64,000 nt of DNA from Mytilus trossulus (GCF_036588685.1 NC_086378.1:28931578-28995577); one strand, 5' to 3'; positions 31,100 to 43,331 are shown, numbered from the stretch's first letter. Notes: generated by a model from the letters alone, not told the origin. Translations and numbers: made by a program.

Positions 31100-32640
31100 T
31101 TGATAACTATTTATACGTACAGTAACACCAAACTAAATGCAACTAAGATTTACAATTACAAACACGTTTTGTAAGATCTCAACATTGACGCATTCAAGTC
31201 TACACTTTTTATCCCTCTCATATATATATAATCCGGCTGGCCACATTATAACTAGTGAGACCTGGGTGCACGGTCATAAAACTTTGGAGCATGATTTTTG
31301 TACTCAGACTCGAAAACCATCCAATCAAATTGCTGGATGTCATGTTTGGAGCATGATTTTTGTGCTCAGAGCACTGAGCAAAGTTGTGTGCCATCAAGGC
31401 CTGGACTTTGTCAGTAATACATCACTGCATTGTATTATCAAAAAGCATGAATTCGAAAATATAATTGGCCTAAACCCATCAATTGGAAAGTCAACTTTAC
31501 AATACTAATTAATTCAGTCTTCCTGCAATGGTTGATTGAAATATCTAGCTGTAACTTCTATTGCGTTGTAAATATGTGATGCCTTTTCTATATTCTTGTC
31601 GAAACTGTCAAAGGCTTTCGTCAGATAGTGTTAATATTCGGATAGGTAGATGACTTTAATTCCAACTAGCTCTAGTTTGCACTATACCGTTTGCAATTCT
31701 GAAACAGATGTGGATATTTCTTACTTCTTTACTTTATATGTTTCCATCATTTCCGCATGTATTATTCTAGTTGGGAAAAAAACTTGAAAGTCTAACAGGC
31801 TGATTTTTATTCAGATTCTGTCAACCAGATTTTGAAGCATTTTTTTTTATTTAGTTGATTGAAAATGTAATTCCGAGTTCTCTGATGGTGCTTTGATTTT
31901 TTAGTCATCGTGGTGGGTGGTTTTGTTAGTGCGGATTCGTGGATAGGTTGCATCTAGTATGTTGTTGTTGGACGTGGTTTGAAGTACCGAAGTCCATGCA
32001 TGGAAACAGAATGTCAAATGATTCGGACAGTTACATGCAATGCATCCATACAACTGCGGGTTCATTCACATGTTCTGGGTAAATACTGGGGTACATTGAC
32101 TTGCAATGAAATGATAAAATCAATTTTGACATGTTTATCATTCACACCGTTTGAAGTAATGATGAGGATTTGTTATGAAAATGATTAAGAACATTTTAAA
32201 TAGTTTATTGAAGTTATTCCATTGGAAATATAACCTTTATAAAAGTGACATACTGGACTACATAGTTATGGTATATTGTTTCCTCTGTTTATCCTCTGTC
32301 GTAGAGATTTTGATCAAAAACCAATGTAGGAGTGGAAATAGTACGGCATACATGAGTACGGTGGTTTCCATCTTTGTTGGTGACAGTTTGTCTGAACATT
32401 TGATAGTTTGGCATTATTGTGGGATTTTTTTTAAATATCTACACTTGATTATGATTTGATGAAGGGTTGGTGTGTTTGCATTATTCGAACTGAATTCGAG
32501 TAAAATAAATTGTATACTTAAATAAAAATTTGTTTATAGAGTATGCCAGATCAGTATGACCTCTGAAGGAGAAGATCTATAGCTATTGACTTTCAAATAT
32601 ATTGTGACCATAGTAATGTGATATATTCTTTTCTTTGTTC
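31100..32640. other. Intergenic stretch with little recognisable structure
   Basis: No family-like coding was found. A phrase (TTTGGAGCATGATTTTTGT) occurs twice, near 31283 and 31348, a local duplication of about 65 bp. The rest is AT-rich. Confidence 0.4.
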
Positions 32641-33053
32641 TTTTGTCACTAGACGTTAAGCAAAAAATATTCCATAATAAATAGGCGGGTATTTATATGC
32701 AAAGTACTAGATGATGAGAAACATTTCTTAATAAATTGTTCTCATAATTCAAATATTAGATTTTAAACATATTTTAATTTCATTAACAAAGAAAGTAATT
32801 CACTAATCTCACTGACAATGACAAAGTTATATATACACTTAACCCATTAACACCAACACAAGTGAATGAACTAGGATCCTTTATAAAAAAGTCAATGGAA
32901 CTGAGGACAGGGGACCCTTTAATATTTACCTGAATTTGTTTATATATACATAGTAACTTAGTTATAAATTGTCTTTATTTGTTTGTTGTTGTTGTTATAT
33001 GTCACAAACTGTAAAGTTTTTATGGCAATAAAACTTTGAATTGAATTGAATTG
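32640..33053 (+). pseudogene. 3-prime end of a decayed non-LTR retrotransposon
   Basis: A plus-strand reading includes LDDEKHFLINC, resembling the C-terminal DEEHFL..C motif of many LINE proteins, then stops and shifts. The block ends with ATGGCAATAAAACTTTGAAT and a GAATT microsatellite (33036-33055), a common 3-prime tail of CR1/RTE-like elements. Confidence 0.6.
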
Positions 33054-34139
33054 AATATATTATTAAATTATATTATATTGGTAAATATTGAAAATGGAAA
33101 TAAAAGTTTCTCCTTTGCAACATTTGCAGACTGGTCTATAATTGATTTAAATAAGGTCAATTCAAGTTTTATAGATCCTATTTGTGTTTTCATTTGCCTA
33201 AAACGATTGTTGTTGTTTTTGTCTTGTGAATCAGATGTAAATCCTTCCGATGACCTATTGACCTTTTATTACAAAGCGAAACCGTGATGATTGTAAAATT
33301 CGAGGCCACTAATACTTTATTCAGGTAAACCTTATCTAAACATGTAAGTAAATAATGCTATCTTTATAGTAAGAAATCATAGTTATGGAATTCATTTTAA
33401 AACAGTGTAATGATAATGTAACGATAAATTATTGATATAACTGCAACCAATGGTGTTACTGTGGCACTTTATAATACTGAAGCATCTTAGATTCTCACTT
33501 TATAACCACCACATCAAAAGACAAATCATAGAGATCTAACATTGGACTTTAATGTGTTCTATGTTCTGATTGGTCTTGATGTCAACTACTTACTAAATGA
33601 ATGCACACTGTATTCTACTAGGAAGGAACTTAAATTCTAAATCAGTTAACTTCTTTGAATATTAAGATAGCGAGATAGTTGCACCATACGGAAGGCCTGT
33701 CAAGACAGAGACAATTAAACTAGATTGATAGTTCATATCATATTCAAAGATATTTAAACAAGTTAATTTGATTTTACAAAGTAATCAAAATACATTATCC
33801 ATCGTAATCAATGTAAATTATCTTTCCATAAAATAGAGATGAATAGATTATCAGGAAAAAAATGCAAATGAGCGATGCAGATGGTCGCAAACAACAAGAC
33901 GCTGAGATCATGTATACTGTCATTCAGTAAATACAACAAATCCAAATATACAACAAATGGAAGTTTTTTAAAGACCTTAACCATGATACCAGAAGGACAA
34001 AACATCCTGCATAATGTGAAAAATTTCCAAGTAACATGGTCGAAAAGAGACACTGGGTTTTGAAATAAAGAAAATCTAAAACATCGAGCAAATTTAGCCT
34101 ACAGAAAATTAAAACGAGGTTGTTAAATGTACAGGAAAT

Positions 34140-34790
34140 GAGTTAACCTCTTGTATTCTTGTCTTTCATTTTTGCTAATGTGCTTTGTCTGTTTGTCTTT
34201 CTTTTATCAATACCACGTGACTCTGTACTTAAACATCCTGTTATTGTCTTATTTTAAAACATTTTTGTACTTTTGTCTTTCATTTGTGCTAATGTGTTAT
34301 ATGCCCCCTTTGTTTCTTTGATACATATAATACGTGACTCTGTACTTATACAACCCGTCCTTGTGTTATTCAATTATGGTAAATTTGTGTATTCTTGTCT
34401 TCTTTTTTTTTGTTAATATGATTGTGCCATTTTGTGCCTTTTTGATACATATTTTATAGTGATTTAAAAGATTGTTACACAATGTTGACTGCTGTACCCC
34501 TTTTTAACATTTTTACCAATTATGTCTGTTTGTTTTGTTCACACATTGTTGTCAATATAATGTAATTTGATGCGACTGGCATACAAGTGGAGAGGTTTGC
34601 ATAGCTTTAAAACCATGTTTAATCCACCATTTTCTACATTAGAAAAATTAGTCAGGAATATGACAGTTGTTATCCATACGATTGCTGTGTTTGATTTTTG
34701 GATTTTGCCATGTGATTAGGGACTTTCCTTTTTGAATTTTCCCCAGAGTTCAGTATTTATGTGATTTACTTTTCAATAGATATATATGAT
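34140..34790 (-). repeat. Interspersed repeat family C (minus copy, partly duplicated)
   Basis: TCTTGTCTTTCATTTTTGCT and CCACGTGACTCTGTACTTA occur twice (near 34155-34235 and 34270-34345). The segment is the complement of the family C plus copy at 40205-40640 (AAACGAAAGACAAGAATACA there). Confidence 0.55.
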
Positions 34791-35274
34791 GCACATTTAC
34801 ATAGCCTTGTCATCATTACGTTAGAGGCTACTATACAACACAAGAATCGTAACTTGACTTACTACAAGTAGATAACTTCAGTATAATATCATCGTTGCAA
34901 GCACAACAATGAACATGCTTTAAAGACCAAAAATACAAACAGAACAAGTAATAAAAATAATTAGCAGCTTGTTAAAAGGTAAAATTCGCTGAAATCTTCA
35001 AGAGTTTGTGCATATCAATGTAAATGCATATAACATCATATTTACTGTTCATCTGATCATGAAAACGCAAAAGTTGTAGATTCAATCCCGGACCAACTCG
35101 TAATGAAAGAGCTGTATATCCATATGATCCACGACCGCAAAGCTATAAGATGCGATACATGTAACCAATGATTTCATATGAACGAAATAGAATTTACTAT
35201 GTTGGTGAACGAAATATTTCAACTAGATAGAATTGTCTCATTTACTCGAACTACCAATTTATTGTTTGACAGCA

Positions 35275-35660
35275 TTTCAAACTAATAAAACATTAAGCCT
35301 ATTACTAAAAGGTACATTTGACACCAGCTCATCATATCTACCAAAACTATTATGACGAAAAATAAATCAATAAAGATAACAGTAGTATACCGCTGTCCAA
35401 CAGTCATCAATCGATTGAGAGAAAACAAATTCGGGTAACAAACTGAAACCGAGGGAAACACATCAACGATAACAGGAAAACAACGAAACAACAGAAATAC
35501 TGAAGTGCATCAAAACAAACGACAATGCAAGTTATGCAACATACATAGAAACGAACTATTAGATAACAACTGCCAAGTCCCTGTCTTGATACAGGTCATT
35601 TAAAAAAAACAAATAAAAAAGAGGGTTGAACCTGATTTTGTGGCTAGCCGAATATACCAC
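35275..35660 (+). repeat. Interspersed repeat family D (copy 1)
   Basis: ACAGTAGTATACCGCTGTCC, GGGTAACAAACTGAAACCGA, GAGGGAAACACATCAACGAT and GTTGAACCTGATTTTGTGGC, in order. The same blocks occur at 41295-41720. This copy ends about 230 bp before the GMC start codon. Confidence 0.7.
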
Positions 35661-35890
35661 TATAATGACAACATTATATGACAAGAATACCGTACATATA
35701 AATACAAGAACATTCAGGACAGAGAAGTACATAAATAAACAATGTATTAGTGCAATAATCAAGCGAGATTGTAACTACTTCTTTCTTGTCACAAGTAGTT
35801 GTGAGAAAATCATTCTTCTGTCTAATTTGTATGTTTTTTTAATAATTTACGCAGAGTACCTTTGCAATTGTTTACAATTCACGTTGAACC

Positions 35891-36014
35891 ATGATCGCTT
35901 CCTCATCTGTACTTGTGATCTTTCTGGGTATTATCCTCATACTGTATTTTAACACAACGAGGAAAGATGAGGTGCTCAATGTTCATCTAAACTCAACATA
36001 TGATTATATTATAA
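35891..36014 (+). CDS. GMC exon 1 (membrane anchor, FAD motif start)
   Basis: ATG at 35891, 124 nt, donor GTAAGT. Encodes a hydrophobic leader (VLVIFLGIILILYF) that may act as signal peptide or anchor, then YDYII at the start of the FAD fold. An upstream exon cannot be excluded. Confidence 0.8.
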
Positions 36015-36351
36015 GTAAGTATAAATTAGACTTACTAATTTCTGATTATCCATGAAGTCCGTATGATTTGTGAACACACAAGAGCGTGACGCAACTATTA
36101 AAATATGTAAACGCCATACAATGTGATAAAGAGTATTTCATTGCTGAGAATCGGAAAGTTGACAATTCAAAAGTTCATAATGTGTGGCATAGAATGACTA
36201 TATATGATTAGTGCCGAGTGAAATATAGATAACAATTTGAGTAGTGCTAGTTCATTGTTATTCATTTATACAGCATATAGAAACAAAGACAAATAATACT
36301 TCTTTTAAAGATAGCTTTTGCAGCAAAAATGTCTTTTAAAATTTATTTAAG

Positions 36352-36560
36352 TTGGCGCAGGATCTGCAGGTTCCGTAATAGCCAATCGTTTGTCTGAGGA
36401 CTCTGGTGTCACGGTCTTATTAATAGAAGCTGGTGGTTCCGAATATGGTAATGATAATATTAAAATACCATTGATTGGTGGAGGGCTGCAAAAGTCGTCA
36501 GCTGATTGGAATTATCAAACGTTACCTCAGAAAAACAGTCATTTTGCCATGAATGAGCAG
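36352..36560 (+). CDS. GMC exon 2 (FAD-binding GxGxxG)
   Basis: Acceptor TTTAAG, donor GTAAGA, 209 nt. Encodes GAGSAGSVIANRLSED, VLLIEAGGSE and ADWNYQTLPQ, the dinucleotide-binding block and typical following segment of GMC enzymes. Confidence 0.92.
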
Positions 36561-36799
36561 GTAAGAAAAGAATGTGATTTATCATTGTATATTTGTAATG
36601 GTTACGTTGTTTAATACTATTTTTTAGGATTTAACTAAATTTGTCTGTGTTTGATGCTCATGCAATTTTAAAAGGTGAAATTGTTTAATAAAAAAATGTT
36701 CTAGAACTAAATGAAATTAGTTTTGTACATACGTGATAAAATGCAACTTTAATTGTTATTGGCAAATAATTTAAGAATACTAAATGTAACTATTTACAG

Positions 36800-36862
36800 A
36801 GGAGTTACTGGCCACGAGGACGAGTGTTAGGTGGAACTAGTTGTCTTAATACTCTAGTATAT
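36800..36862 (+). CDS. GMC exon 3, left part before the insertion
   Basis: Acceptor TTTACAG. Encodes RSYWPRGRVLGGTSCLNTLV and Tyr, GMC signature 1. Family similarity stops at 36862, where V-R-G then DYDQW-type residues would be expected. Confidence 0.88.
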
Positions 36863-37396
36863 CGCTATCTTCGATGAGGGTTTATTGCTAGATGGTCAAC
36901 GACATACTACTAAGATGACAGAAACCAATCCATGCCGTACAGAGAGACGTAGTAGTTGGCGTACCCGCGTTAACATGCCTCCAAAACCATTGTCTATTAT
37001 GGGGAGTGTCATGCCGATTAACGTCCGAGGGCTGTATCCTAGGCTGTTGGGTGATACGACCTTCATTTTCCTGCCTCACGGCTTGGGTCCTGATAACGCT
37101 TCCTGTCATCTTTAGAACTACGTCCACGATTCATCTACCAGTACTCCATCATCGAGGCTAGCGGGCTGCCAAGCTGACCAAACTGGCCCTGAAAGCAGCC
37201 GTTGTGAAGAAGTAAAATCCAAAATAGTCAACAAACCAAAAACAACTCACCAAAACCAAGATGGCGGCCTCCATTCGGCGTCCTTTGCTACCCGTTCCTG
37301 ACCCACGGCACAAAATATTTAAATGCTCACCAATCGTCTTCGGGCACCGAGCCGACCGTGCGAGGGCTGAAAAGCCAGTCAAGGTCGTTAAACACT
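36863..37396. other. GC-rich insertion of unknown origin in GMC exon 3
   Basis: About 534 bp separating two halves of a conserved coding block. Base composition is near 50 percent GC, well above the flanks. It is open but unrecognised in several frames on both strands. Near 37167-37212 a plus reading ends in a Lys-rich tail (KLTKLALKAAVVKK then stop), and AAGATGGCGGCC near 37258 looks like a gene-start context. No clear terminal repeats, target duplication or poly(A) were seen. Confidence 0.75.
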
Positions 37397-37514
37397 TCCA
37401 TATATGATTATAACCAGTGGGCTGAGGAAGGCTGTGATGGCTGGAGTTACAAAGATGTATTACCATACTTCATAAAAACGGAAGATTATCAAATGCCAAA
37501 TGAATATGACTCTG
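37397..37514 (+). CDS. GMC exon 3, right part after the insertion
   Basis: Similarity resumes with SIYDYNQWAEEGCDGWSYKD, then VLPYFIKTEDYQM. Donor GTTTGT at 37515. Left and right parts together keep phase 1 into exon 4, so three codons or so (V-R-G) appear lost. Confidence 0.85.
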
Positions 37515-37861
37515 GTTTGTCCATCTATTGACGTATGTGTTGTATTTAGTTAAAGTGTTTCATTTGAATAACAACAAGAACGATGCATTAACGTTCAATA
37601 CAAAAAAAGGATGATGCTCAAGATTGAAAGAAAGACAATATACTTTATTAATTAACACGTAAACATTCTCCATACGCAATTATCAAGTTATTGAAAGACA
37701 AAAATCCTAAAAAAACAAATATTTGTTTAGAGACTGGAATAAATTTTGGGCCTAAGAGGTTAAACATTGATTGAAATCACACGATGAGACAGACATGAAT
37801 CATATTTGGAAAAATACTTGTGGAGCTGAATTTATTAAAACAAAACAAAATTCAATTTTAG

Positions 37862-37990
37862 CGTATCATGGTAAAGGTGGATATATGAAATTGACAGACA
37901 GTACACTAACTCCTCTAGTTGAGGTTTACAGAAGAGGTGCCGAAGAGATTGGATACAAAACCGTGGATGCTAACGGAGAAGATCAGATTG
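37862..37990 (+). CDS. GMC exon 4
   Basis: Acceptor ATTTTAG, donor GTGGGT, 129 nt. Encodes YHGKGGYMKLTDSTLTPLVE and the RRGAEEIGYKTVDANGEDQI block. Confidence 0.9.
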
Positions 37991-38590
37991 GTGGGTTTCT
38001 AAGACTTTTATAATTGTTCCGTCAGATAGTTGTGTCGATTTACATTATGTAAAAAACATAATTTATATTTCCCTTTTTAAAAACTAGTCCTGAGAGAATA
38101 TAAGAATATAGATATAGGATAAAAAGTAAAATGTAACTAAAATACCGAACTCCAAGAGAAGGGAAAATTGAACATCAAAACGAGTGGTTAAATAACTGTC
38201 TTTTTTTAGACTTGCTTTACCAATGAGACCTTAAGTAAGTGTAACAATTATACAGCTGAGATTAAAGTAAAGTCTGCAATAAAGGAACATAATCAAGTAT
38301 GATGTTGTTAGTAAATATATGCACTCAAATTGTGATAACTACAAGCGGGAAGCAGACAGAAATCGCAAACAATAACGACTGGTTGAATTAAAGTATTTGC
38401 CATCAATGAAAAGCAAAGATGAAAACAATTAGCTAGCTTTTACAAATGATGATTCTGAGACCCCAAAAAAAAATAAAACAACACTTTATAAATTGTGTGC
38501 TCATGAAGTTCTTAATTTATGCAATAATCTGTGGAAAAAGAGAGTGTAACAACATCATGAGAGATTATCACACACGTTCCTAGTTTTGTT

Positions 38591-39218
38591 TAAAGGCATA
38601 CGATACAGTTACAGGGAAGGTAATGACGTTGCTAACGTAATTTGTTATTTTCGCGACGTCAAACTGTGACCTATCGGGAAAAGATGCATTTTTCGACTGA
38701 TTTTTATCATTCAAACTGATTTAATTTAAAAACGAGTTCATGGACCCCTATTTTTCAAAACGGCATTTTGTTTCATTTTGCAGGGAGATTATGTGAACCA
38801 AATTTTATAAAACTGTAAATAGAGGATTTTTATTAATTTTGATAAACATGCAGTAAAAAATGACGTTTTTTCCTCAATTCATGAACATTTGATAAATATG
38901 AGTTATTTCTGAATAAAAAAATGCATATTTTTTTAGGATATTTATAAAATACAGAAATTACCGATTATTTAACAATTAACAATTTGTGTCTATCTTTTAG
39001 AACAAAAAAGTTATGTCTTTCTTTCGAAAAAGAAATTACGGCCACAAATCTGAATTTTGAGCAAATATACAAAATTTCGATCTCATTTTACTCAAAAAGT
39101 AGCACATGAAGGTTAATTTTTATTACATATTTGATTTAATCGGGTAAAAAATAGCCTATTTGTAAATTTTCATGAACTTGTAAATACAGGATCAAAACTG
39201 TATCGTATGCCCTTAAAG
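38591..39218. mobile_element. MITE-like inverted-repeat element in GMC intron 4
   Basis: TAAAGGCATACGATACAGTT at the left is mirrored by AACTGTATCGTATGCCCTTA at the right. About 630 bp with no transposase frame. Confidence 0.7.
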
Positions 39219-39258
39219 GGTACGACATTATAATGATAATCGTTTCTTTTGGCTTCAG

Positions 39259-39380
39259 GGTTCTCATACGCCCAAGCTTCTGTACACAATGGCGAACGAT
39301 GCAGCACAGCTAGTTGCTATTTAAGACCAATATTAAGCAGACCTAACCTTCACATTAGCATTCATTCATTTGTAACAAAG
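39259..39380 (+). CDS. GMC exon 5
   Basis: Acceptor CTTCAG, donor GTAAGC, 122 nt. Encodes GFSYAQASVHNGERCSTASC and YLRPILSRPNLHI, the conserved GMC middle block. Confidence 0.92.
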
Positions 39381-39918
39381 GTAAGCACATACGTCTTTTG
39401 AAACATTCATAATACGTTCGTTATCTTCGGTGTATACTTAAAAACGACAATGTTTTGTGCCAACGTCAAAGATGATGTAAAAAGTGAAGTCACAAAAATA
39501 CTGAACTCCAAGGAAAATTCAAGTAAATTCCTTCATAAAATGTGATGGTCAAAAGCTCACGGTGTATGTTTTTCTCGCGAACTCACGTTAATGTTTTAAT
39601 CTTTTCTTTATTTTTCTAGTTTTTATCAAGCTATAAATTACCTAGCGTTCATCGGTCTAGGAATTAGAATTGCCCTCTGTGAATTTTTTTTTTGTTTTTT
39701 TGTTCCATTAGAAAGATACATTCTTATATGCCTGTGTCGATCATTTATAATATTTTCACGGAATGTTAAAGATAAACGGAATTGTAAGGTTCAATTCGGA
39801 TGTTTAGTGTGTCATTAATTTTAATTTTAAGTTTTGTGTGATTTCATTGTATTTTCCAATCCTTTTTTTGTATTCTTTGTTCTTCTTCGTTTCTTTTGTA
39901 TTTTACACTTTCTTTCAG

Positions 39919-40086
39919 GTGATTATAAAAAACAAAATTGCTACAGGCGTTGAGATGCTAAAAAGCAATAAAAAATTGAAAATATCTGCGACAAGGGAGG
40001 TAATAGTATCAGCTGGTTCTATCAACAGCCCACAAATACTTATGTTGTCTGGGTTAGGACCAAAACAACATCTACAGAATTTGAAG
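39919..40086 (+). CDS. GMC exon 6 (signature 2)
   Basis: Acceptor TTTCAG, donor GTAGAA, 168 nt, phase 0. Encodes TREVIVSAGSINSPQILMLS and GLGPKQHL, the second GMC signature. Confidence 0.93.
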
Positions 40087-40204
40087 GTAGAAACTACTTT
40101 AAATTTATTCAAATACTGCAAAAAAATGTCTTCTTTTCAAATCTTTTTTTTCACATCAGCTACTTTCGTAGACAAATAAATATTTAAGCAACATCATCAT
40201 TCGT

Positions 40205-40640
40205 CATCAAAAAGGAAATCACAAAAATATTGAACAATAAAGAAAATTCAAAACGGAAAGTCTCTTAATCAAATGGCAGATCAAAAGATCAAACAAATGG
40301 ATGAAAACTGTAATATTCCTGGTATACACATTTTCTTATGTAGAAAATGGTGGACTCAATCTGATTTTATGGCTTAGCCTAGCTAAACCTTTCACTAGTA
40401 TGATAGTCGTATAAAATTCCATTATATTGAGAAGGATGTGTGAACAAAAAAAAAAAAGGCAAATATGTAAAATATAAGGGTACAGCAGTCAACATTGAAC
40501 CACAACCTTAATCTCTATAAAAACAAATGTCACCAACGAAGCACAAACAGGCATAAAGACAAAGCACACTAGTAAAAACGAAAGACAAGAATACAAAAAT
40601 TTACCATACCATTGCACAATTACACAATGACGGGATGTTA
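40205..40640 (+). repeat. Interspersed repeat family C (plus copy)
   Basis: ACAAAAATATTGAACAATAA, ATTCAAAACGGAAAGTCTCT, TCAAATGGCAGATCAAAAGA and AAACGAAAGACAAGAATACA, in order. Related to 28790-28985 and, inverted, 34140-34790. Confidence 0.6.
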
Positions 40641-40756
40641 TTTAACATTTGTTTTGTGATATATCAAGACGTCATTTCAAATTTTGCTTTTTTTATGTAG
40701 ATTACACGTTTTATCAAAACAATAGATGAACACTGTTTATTGTTGTGATATTTCAG

Positions 40757-40904
40757 ATCCCAGTAATTGCTGACTTACCGGTTGGAAATAATCTAGAAGA
40801 TCACCTCCAGTACTTTGTAAAACACAAAATAAACCAGTCGTACAGTCTATCATCAGAATCAAGAAATATGTTTACCTCACTTCAGTATGCATTGACGAGG
40901 ACGG
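40757..40904 (+). CDS. GMC exon 7
   Basis: Acceptor TTTCAG, donor GTAAGG, 148 nt. Encodes IPVIADLPVGNNLEDHLQYF, a well-conserved GMC block, and the following linker. Confidence 0.92.
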
Positions 40905-41110
40905 GTAAGGTTTGACAAGATATCTTGACATGTATCTCGATCTGTAGAATTTCATAGTTCACTTATTCATTTATATTCATATTTGGTTATTACTATAACA
41001 TAATGTATAATTATGTTAAGAAATAAAATGCTGAATGTCATTTCAAAGTCATTGTTGTTACTAAGTAAAATTGTGAGCCACTCGTTTCTTGATATTTTTT
41101 TTATATTAAG

Positions 41111-41271
41111 GTCCTTTGTCAGGAACAGGATTAGAAGCCAATATATTCGGCAGAATGATAAACAGGGAAGAAAGTTTACCAAATTATCCTGATTACCAGA
41201 TCCTATTCTTAAGTGTTGCACATGATAACTTTTTCTACGACTATGGTTTACAACTGAATCTGAAGGAATCG
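41111..41271 (+). CDS. GMC exon 8
   Basis: Acceptor ATTAAG, donor GTAACT, 161 nt. Encodes GPLSGTGLEANIF and YPDYQILFLSV, part of the substrate-binding domain. Confidence 0.9.
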
Positions 41272-41294
41272 GTAACTTTTCGTAATTTTCGTAC

Positions 41295-41720
41295 CATAAA
41301 TAAAGGCAACAGTAGTATACCGCTGTTCAAAACTCGTATATCTATGGACAAAAAACTAAATTGGGGTAACAAACTAAAACTGAGGGAAACGCATTAAATA
41401 TAAGAGGAGAACAACGACACAACATTAAAATGTAACACACACAGAAACGGACGAAGCATTTGACAAAATTCGATGAGAACAACAAACACAACATCAAAAC
41501 CAAACACATGCATTTGGAATAGAAAAGTACCGTGACGCGTCTTATAGTAATTTGAGTTCACACTCAAGTATAAGAGAAAACAAACGACACAACGAAAACA
41601 CAACGTTAAAATGTTACACACACAGAAACGAACTATGACCATTTTCCTGACTTGGTACAGGACATTTTTAAAGATAAAAATGGTGGGTTGAACCTGGTTT
41701 TGTGGCATGCCAAACCTCGC
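41295..41720 (+). repeat. Interspersed repeat family D (copy 2)
   Basis: AACAGTAGTATACCGCTGTT, GGGTAACAAACTAAAACTGA and GTTGAACCTGGTTTTGTGGC match copy 1 at 35275-35660. It starts about 25 bp after the GMC exon 8 donor. Confidence 0.7.
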
Positions 41721-42074
41721 ATAAAAGATATACTAGTATACGTTATTCTGTGAATGATCCTTCAAAACTGTGGTCAACGGGAAAAGGCGAACAGAAACAA
41801 AACACTACTTGCAAAACGAAAGATCAAGTTAGATTACTGGAAATCAATGATATTTGGTATACAGTTTGCATTGACTGTCTTCAGTCATAATTCAAAAGAT
41901 GTGATATTCAAAGGCAACAAATGATAAGGTGAGGTTAAAATAGAAAAATTCTTCTCGATTGTTATAAAACATAGGAAAAGCAAGACTTGAATCAAAGCTT
42001 ATATATTGCTCGGGGTATAGATGTTTGTCTGATTACCATATAATGTCAGAAAAAAAAACAGGAAATATTTGTAG

Positions 42075-42249
42075 GTGAAAGATCTTATAAAAACAAGAAC
42101 GTCGACAACAGAGTTCACATCAGTATTAATACAACAACGACCTAAGAGTACCGGAACTATCCGTCTGGCCAGTAAAGATCCGTTTGATAATCCTCTGATT
42201 CAGCCAAATTACTTAGATCATCCATACGACGTCAAAAGTTTAATAGCTG
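42075..42249 (+). CDS. GMC exon 9
   Basis: Acceptor TTTGTAG, donor GTATGT, 175 nt. Encodes QRPKSTGTIRLASKDPFDNP and IQPNYLDHPYDVK, typical of GMC C-terminal domains. Confidence 0.92.
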
Positions 42250-42639
42250 GTATGTTCGTTTAAAATTTGAAATTTAACGCGGGTTAATAAAAAGACAAAC
42301 CAGTATAATTTCAATAACGAACAGCTTCAGAACTTCCCGGTTATTAAGTAATCTGTTGTAACCAATACACCTTATCGCTATTTATCCGCCATTGCTGGAT
42401 TTCACACAGGATCCCGTAAAATGTTGACGTCATAAAACAAAATATCTGACGCCACAATGGAAAAGTGATTGTTGTTGACGTCAAAAGTTCAAGCGGCAGG
42501 GTCAGCCGGGAATAACGATAAGGTGTATAAATGAGTTTCAATAATTTAGTATTCTCCTTAAAAAGATTAAATGTCAATACATAGAGACTTTGAAAACCAC
42601 TGTTTTGGTGAAATGCATTGTTTTATTTTGCTCTCAAAT

Positions 42640-42880
42640 AATAAAACTGAGAATGGAAATAGGGAATATGTTAAAGAGACAACAACTCGACCAAACAGCA
42701 GATAACAATAGAAGTCCACCAATGGGTCTTAATGCAGTGAGATAATTCCGCACCCAAAAGTGGACCTCAGCTGACCAGTAAATAGAATTGGGTACTTGTA
42801 AAGTGAAAAGGGACGTCTACTTAACTCCAAAACGTATAAATGAACTAAAATTAAAGCACATACACATGTACAAGACTATC
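42640..42880 (+). repeat. Interspersed repeat family B (copy 3)
   Basis: GAATGGAAATAGGGAATATG, GAGACAACAACTCGACC and ACCAATGGGTCTTAATGCAG, in the same order as 11325-11620. Confidence 0.7.
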
Positions 42881-42902
42881 AAAGCATATATGGTATATAA
42901 AA

Positions 42903-43030
42903 AAGAAGATGTGGTATGATTGCCAATGAGACAACTATCCACAAAAGACCAAAATGACACAAATATTAACAACTATAGGTCACCGTACGGCCTTCAACAA
43001 TGAGCAAATCCCATACCGATTGGTGAATTC
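42903..43030 (+). repeat. Interspersed repeat family A (copy)
   Basis: GAAGATGTGGTATGATTGCC, AATGAGACAACTATCCACAA and CCTTCAACAATGAGCAAATC. It sits about 75 bp before GMC exon 10. Confidence 0.75.
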
Positions 43031-43105
43031 AAAATATATATGTACTATACTTTAAAATTACCTAAAAAGGCATGGATATTCCGAAAATGTACATTAATGT
43101 TTTAG

Positions 43106-43331
43106 GTATTAGGAAAATACAAGAGCTGGCAGCATCGAATCCTCTCCAAGAAATCGGAGCAACATTAAATAGACAGGACTTTGATGGAATATGTGACAAG
43201 GCGAAATTTGACTCTGATGAATATTGGGAATGTATGTTACGTCATTATGCTGTCACGTGCTACCACCCCACTTCAACATGTCGAATGGGAGCGAAAGATG
43301 ACCCGACTGCTGTTGTGGATACGAAACTAAG
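43106..43331 (+). CDS. GMC exon 10 (active-site His)
   Basis: Acceptor TTTTAG, donor GTAACG, 226 nt. Encodes DEYWECMLRHYAVTCYHPTS and TCRMGAKDDPTAVVD. His at 43264-43266 is the family catalytic His. Confidence 0.92.

Noticed and set aside
31137-31508. 123-codon plus frame in the intergenic spacer
   Set aside because: Contains an internal duplicated non-coding phrase and no protein-family signal.
37167-37212. Lys-rich reading tail in the GMC insertion, reminiscent of basic chromatin proteins
   Set aside because: Only about 14 residues and no upstream domain in the same frame; too short to name.
37158-37466. 102-codon minus frame across the GMC insertion
   Set aside because: It runs through the insert border into the antisense of real GMC coding sequence, so at least that part is a shadow.
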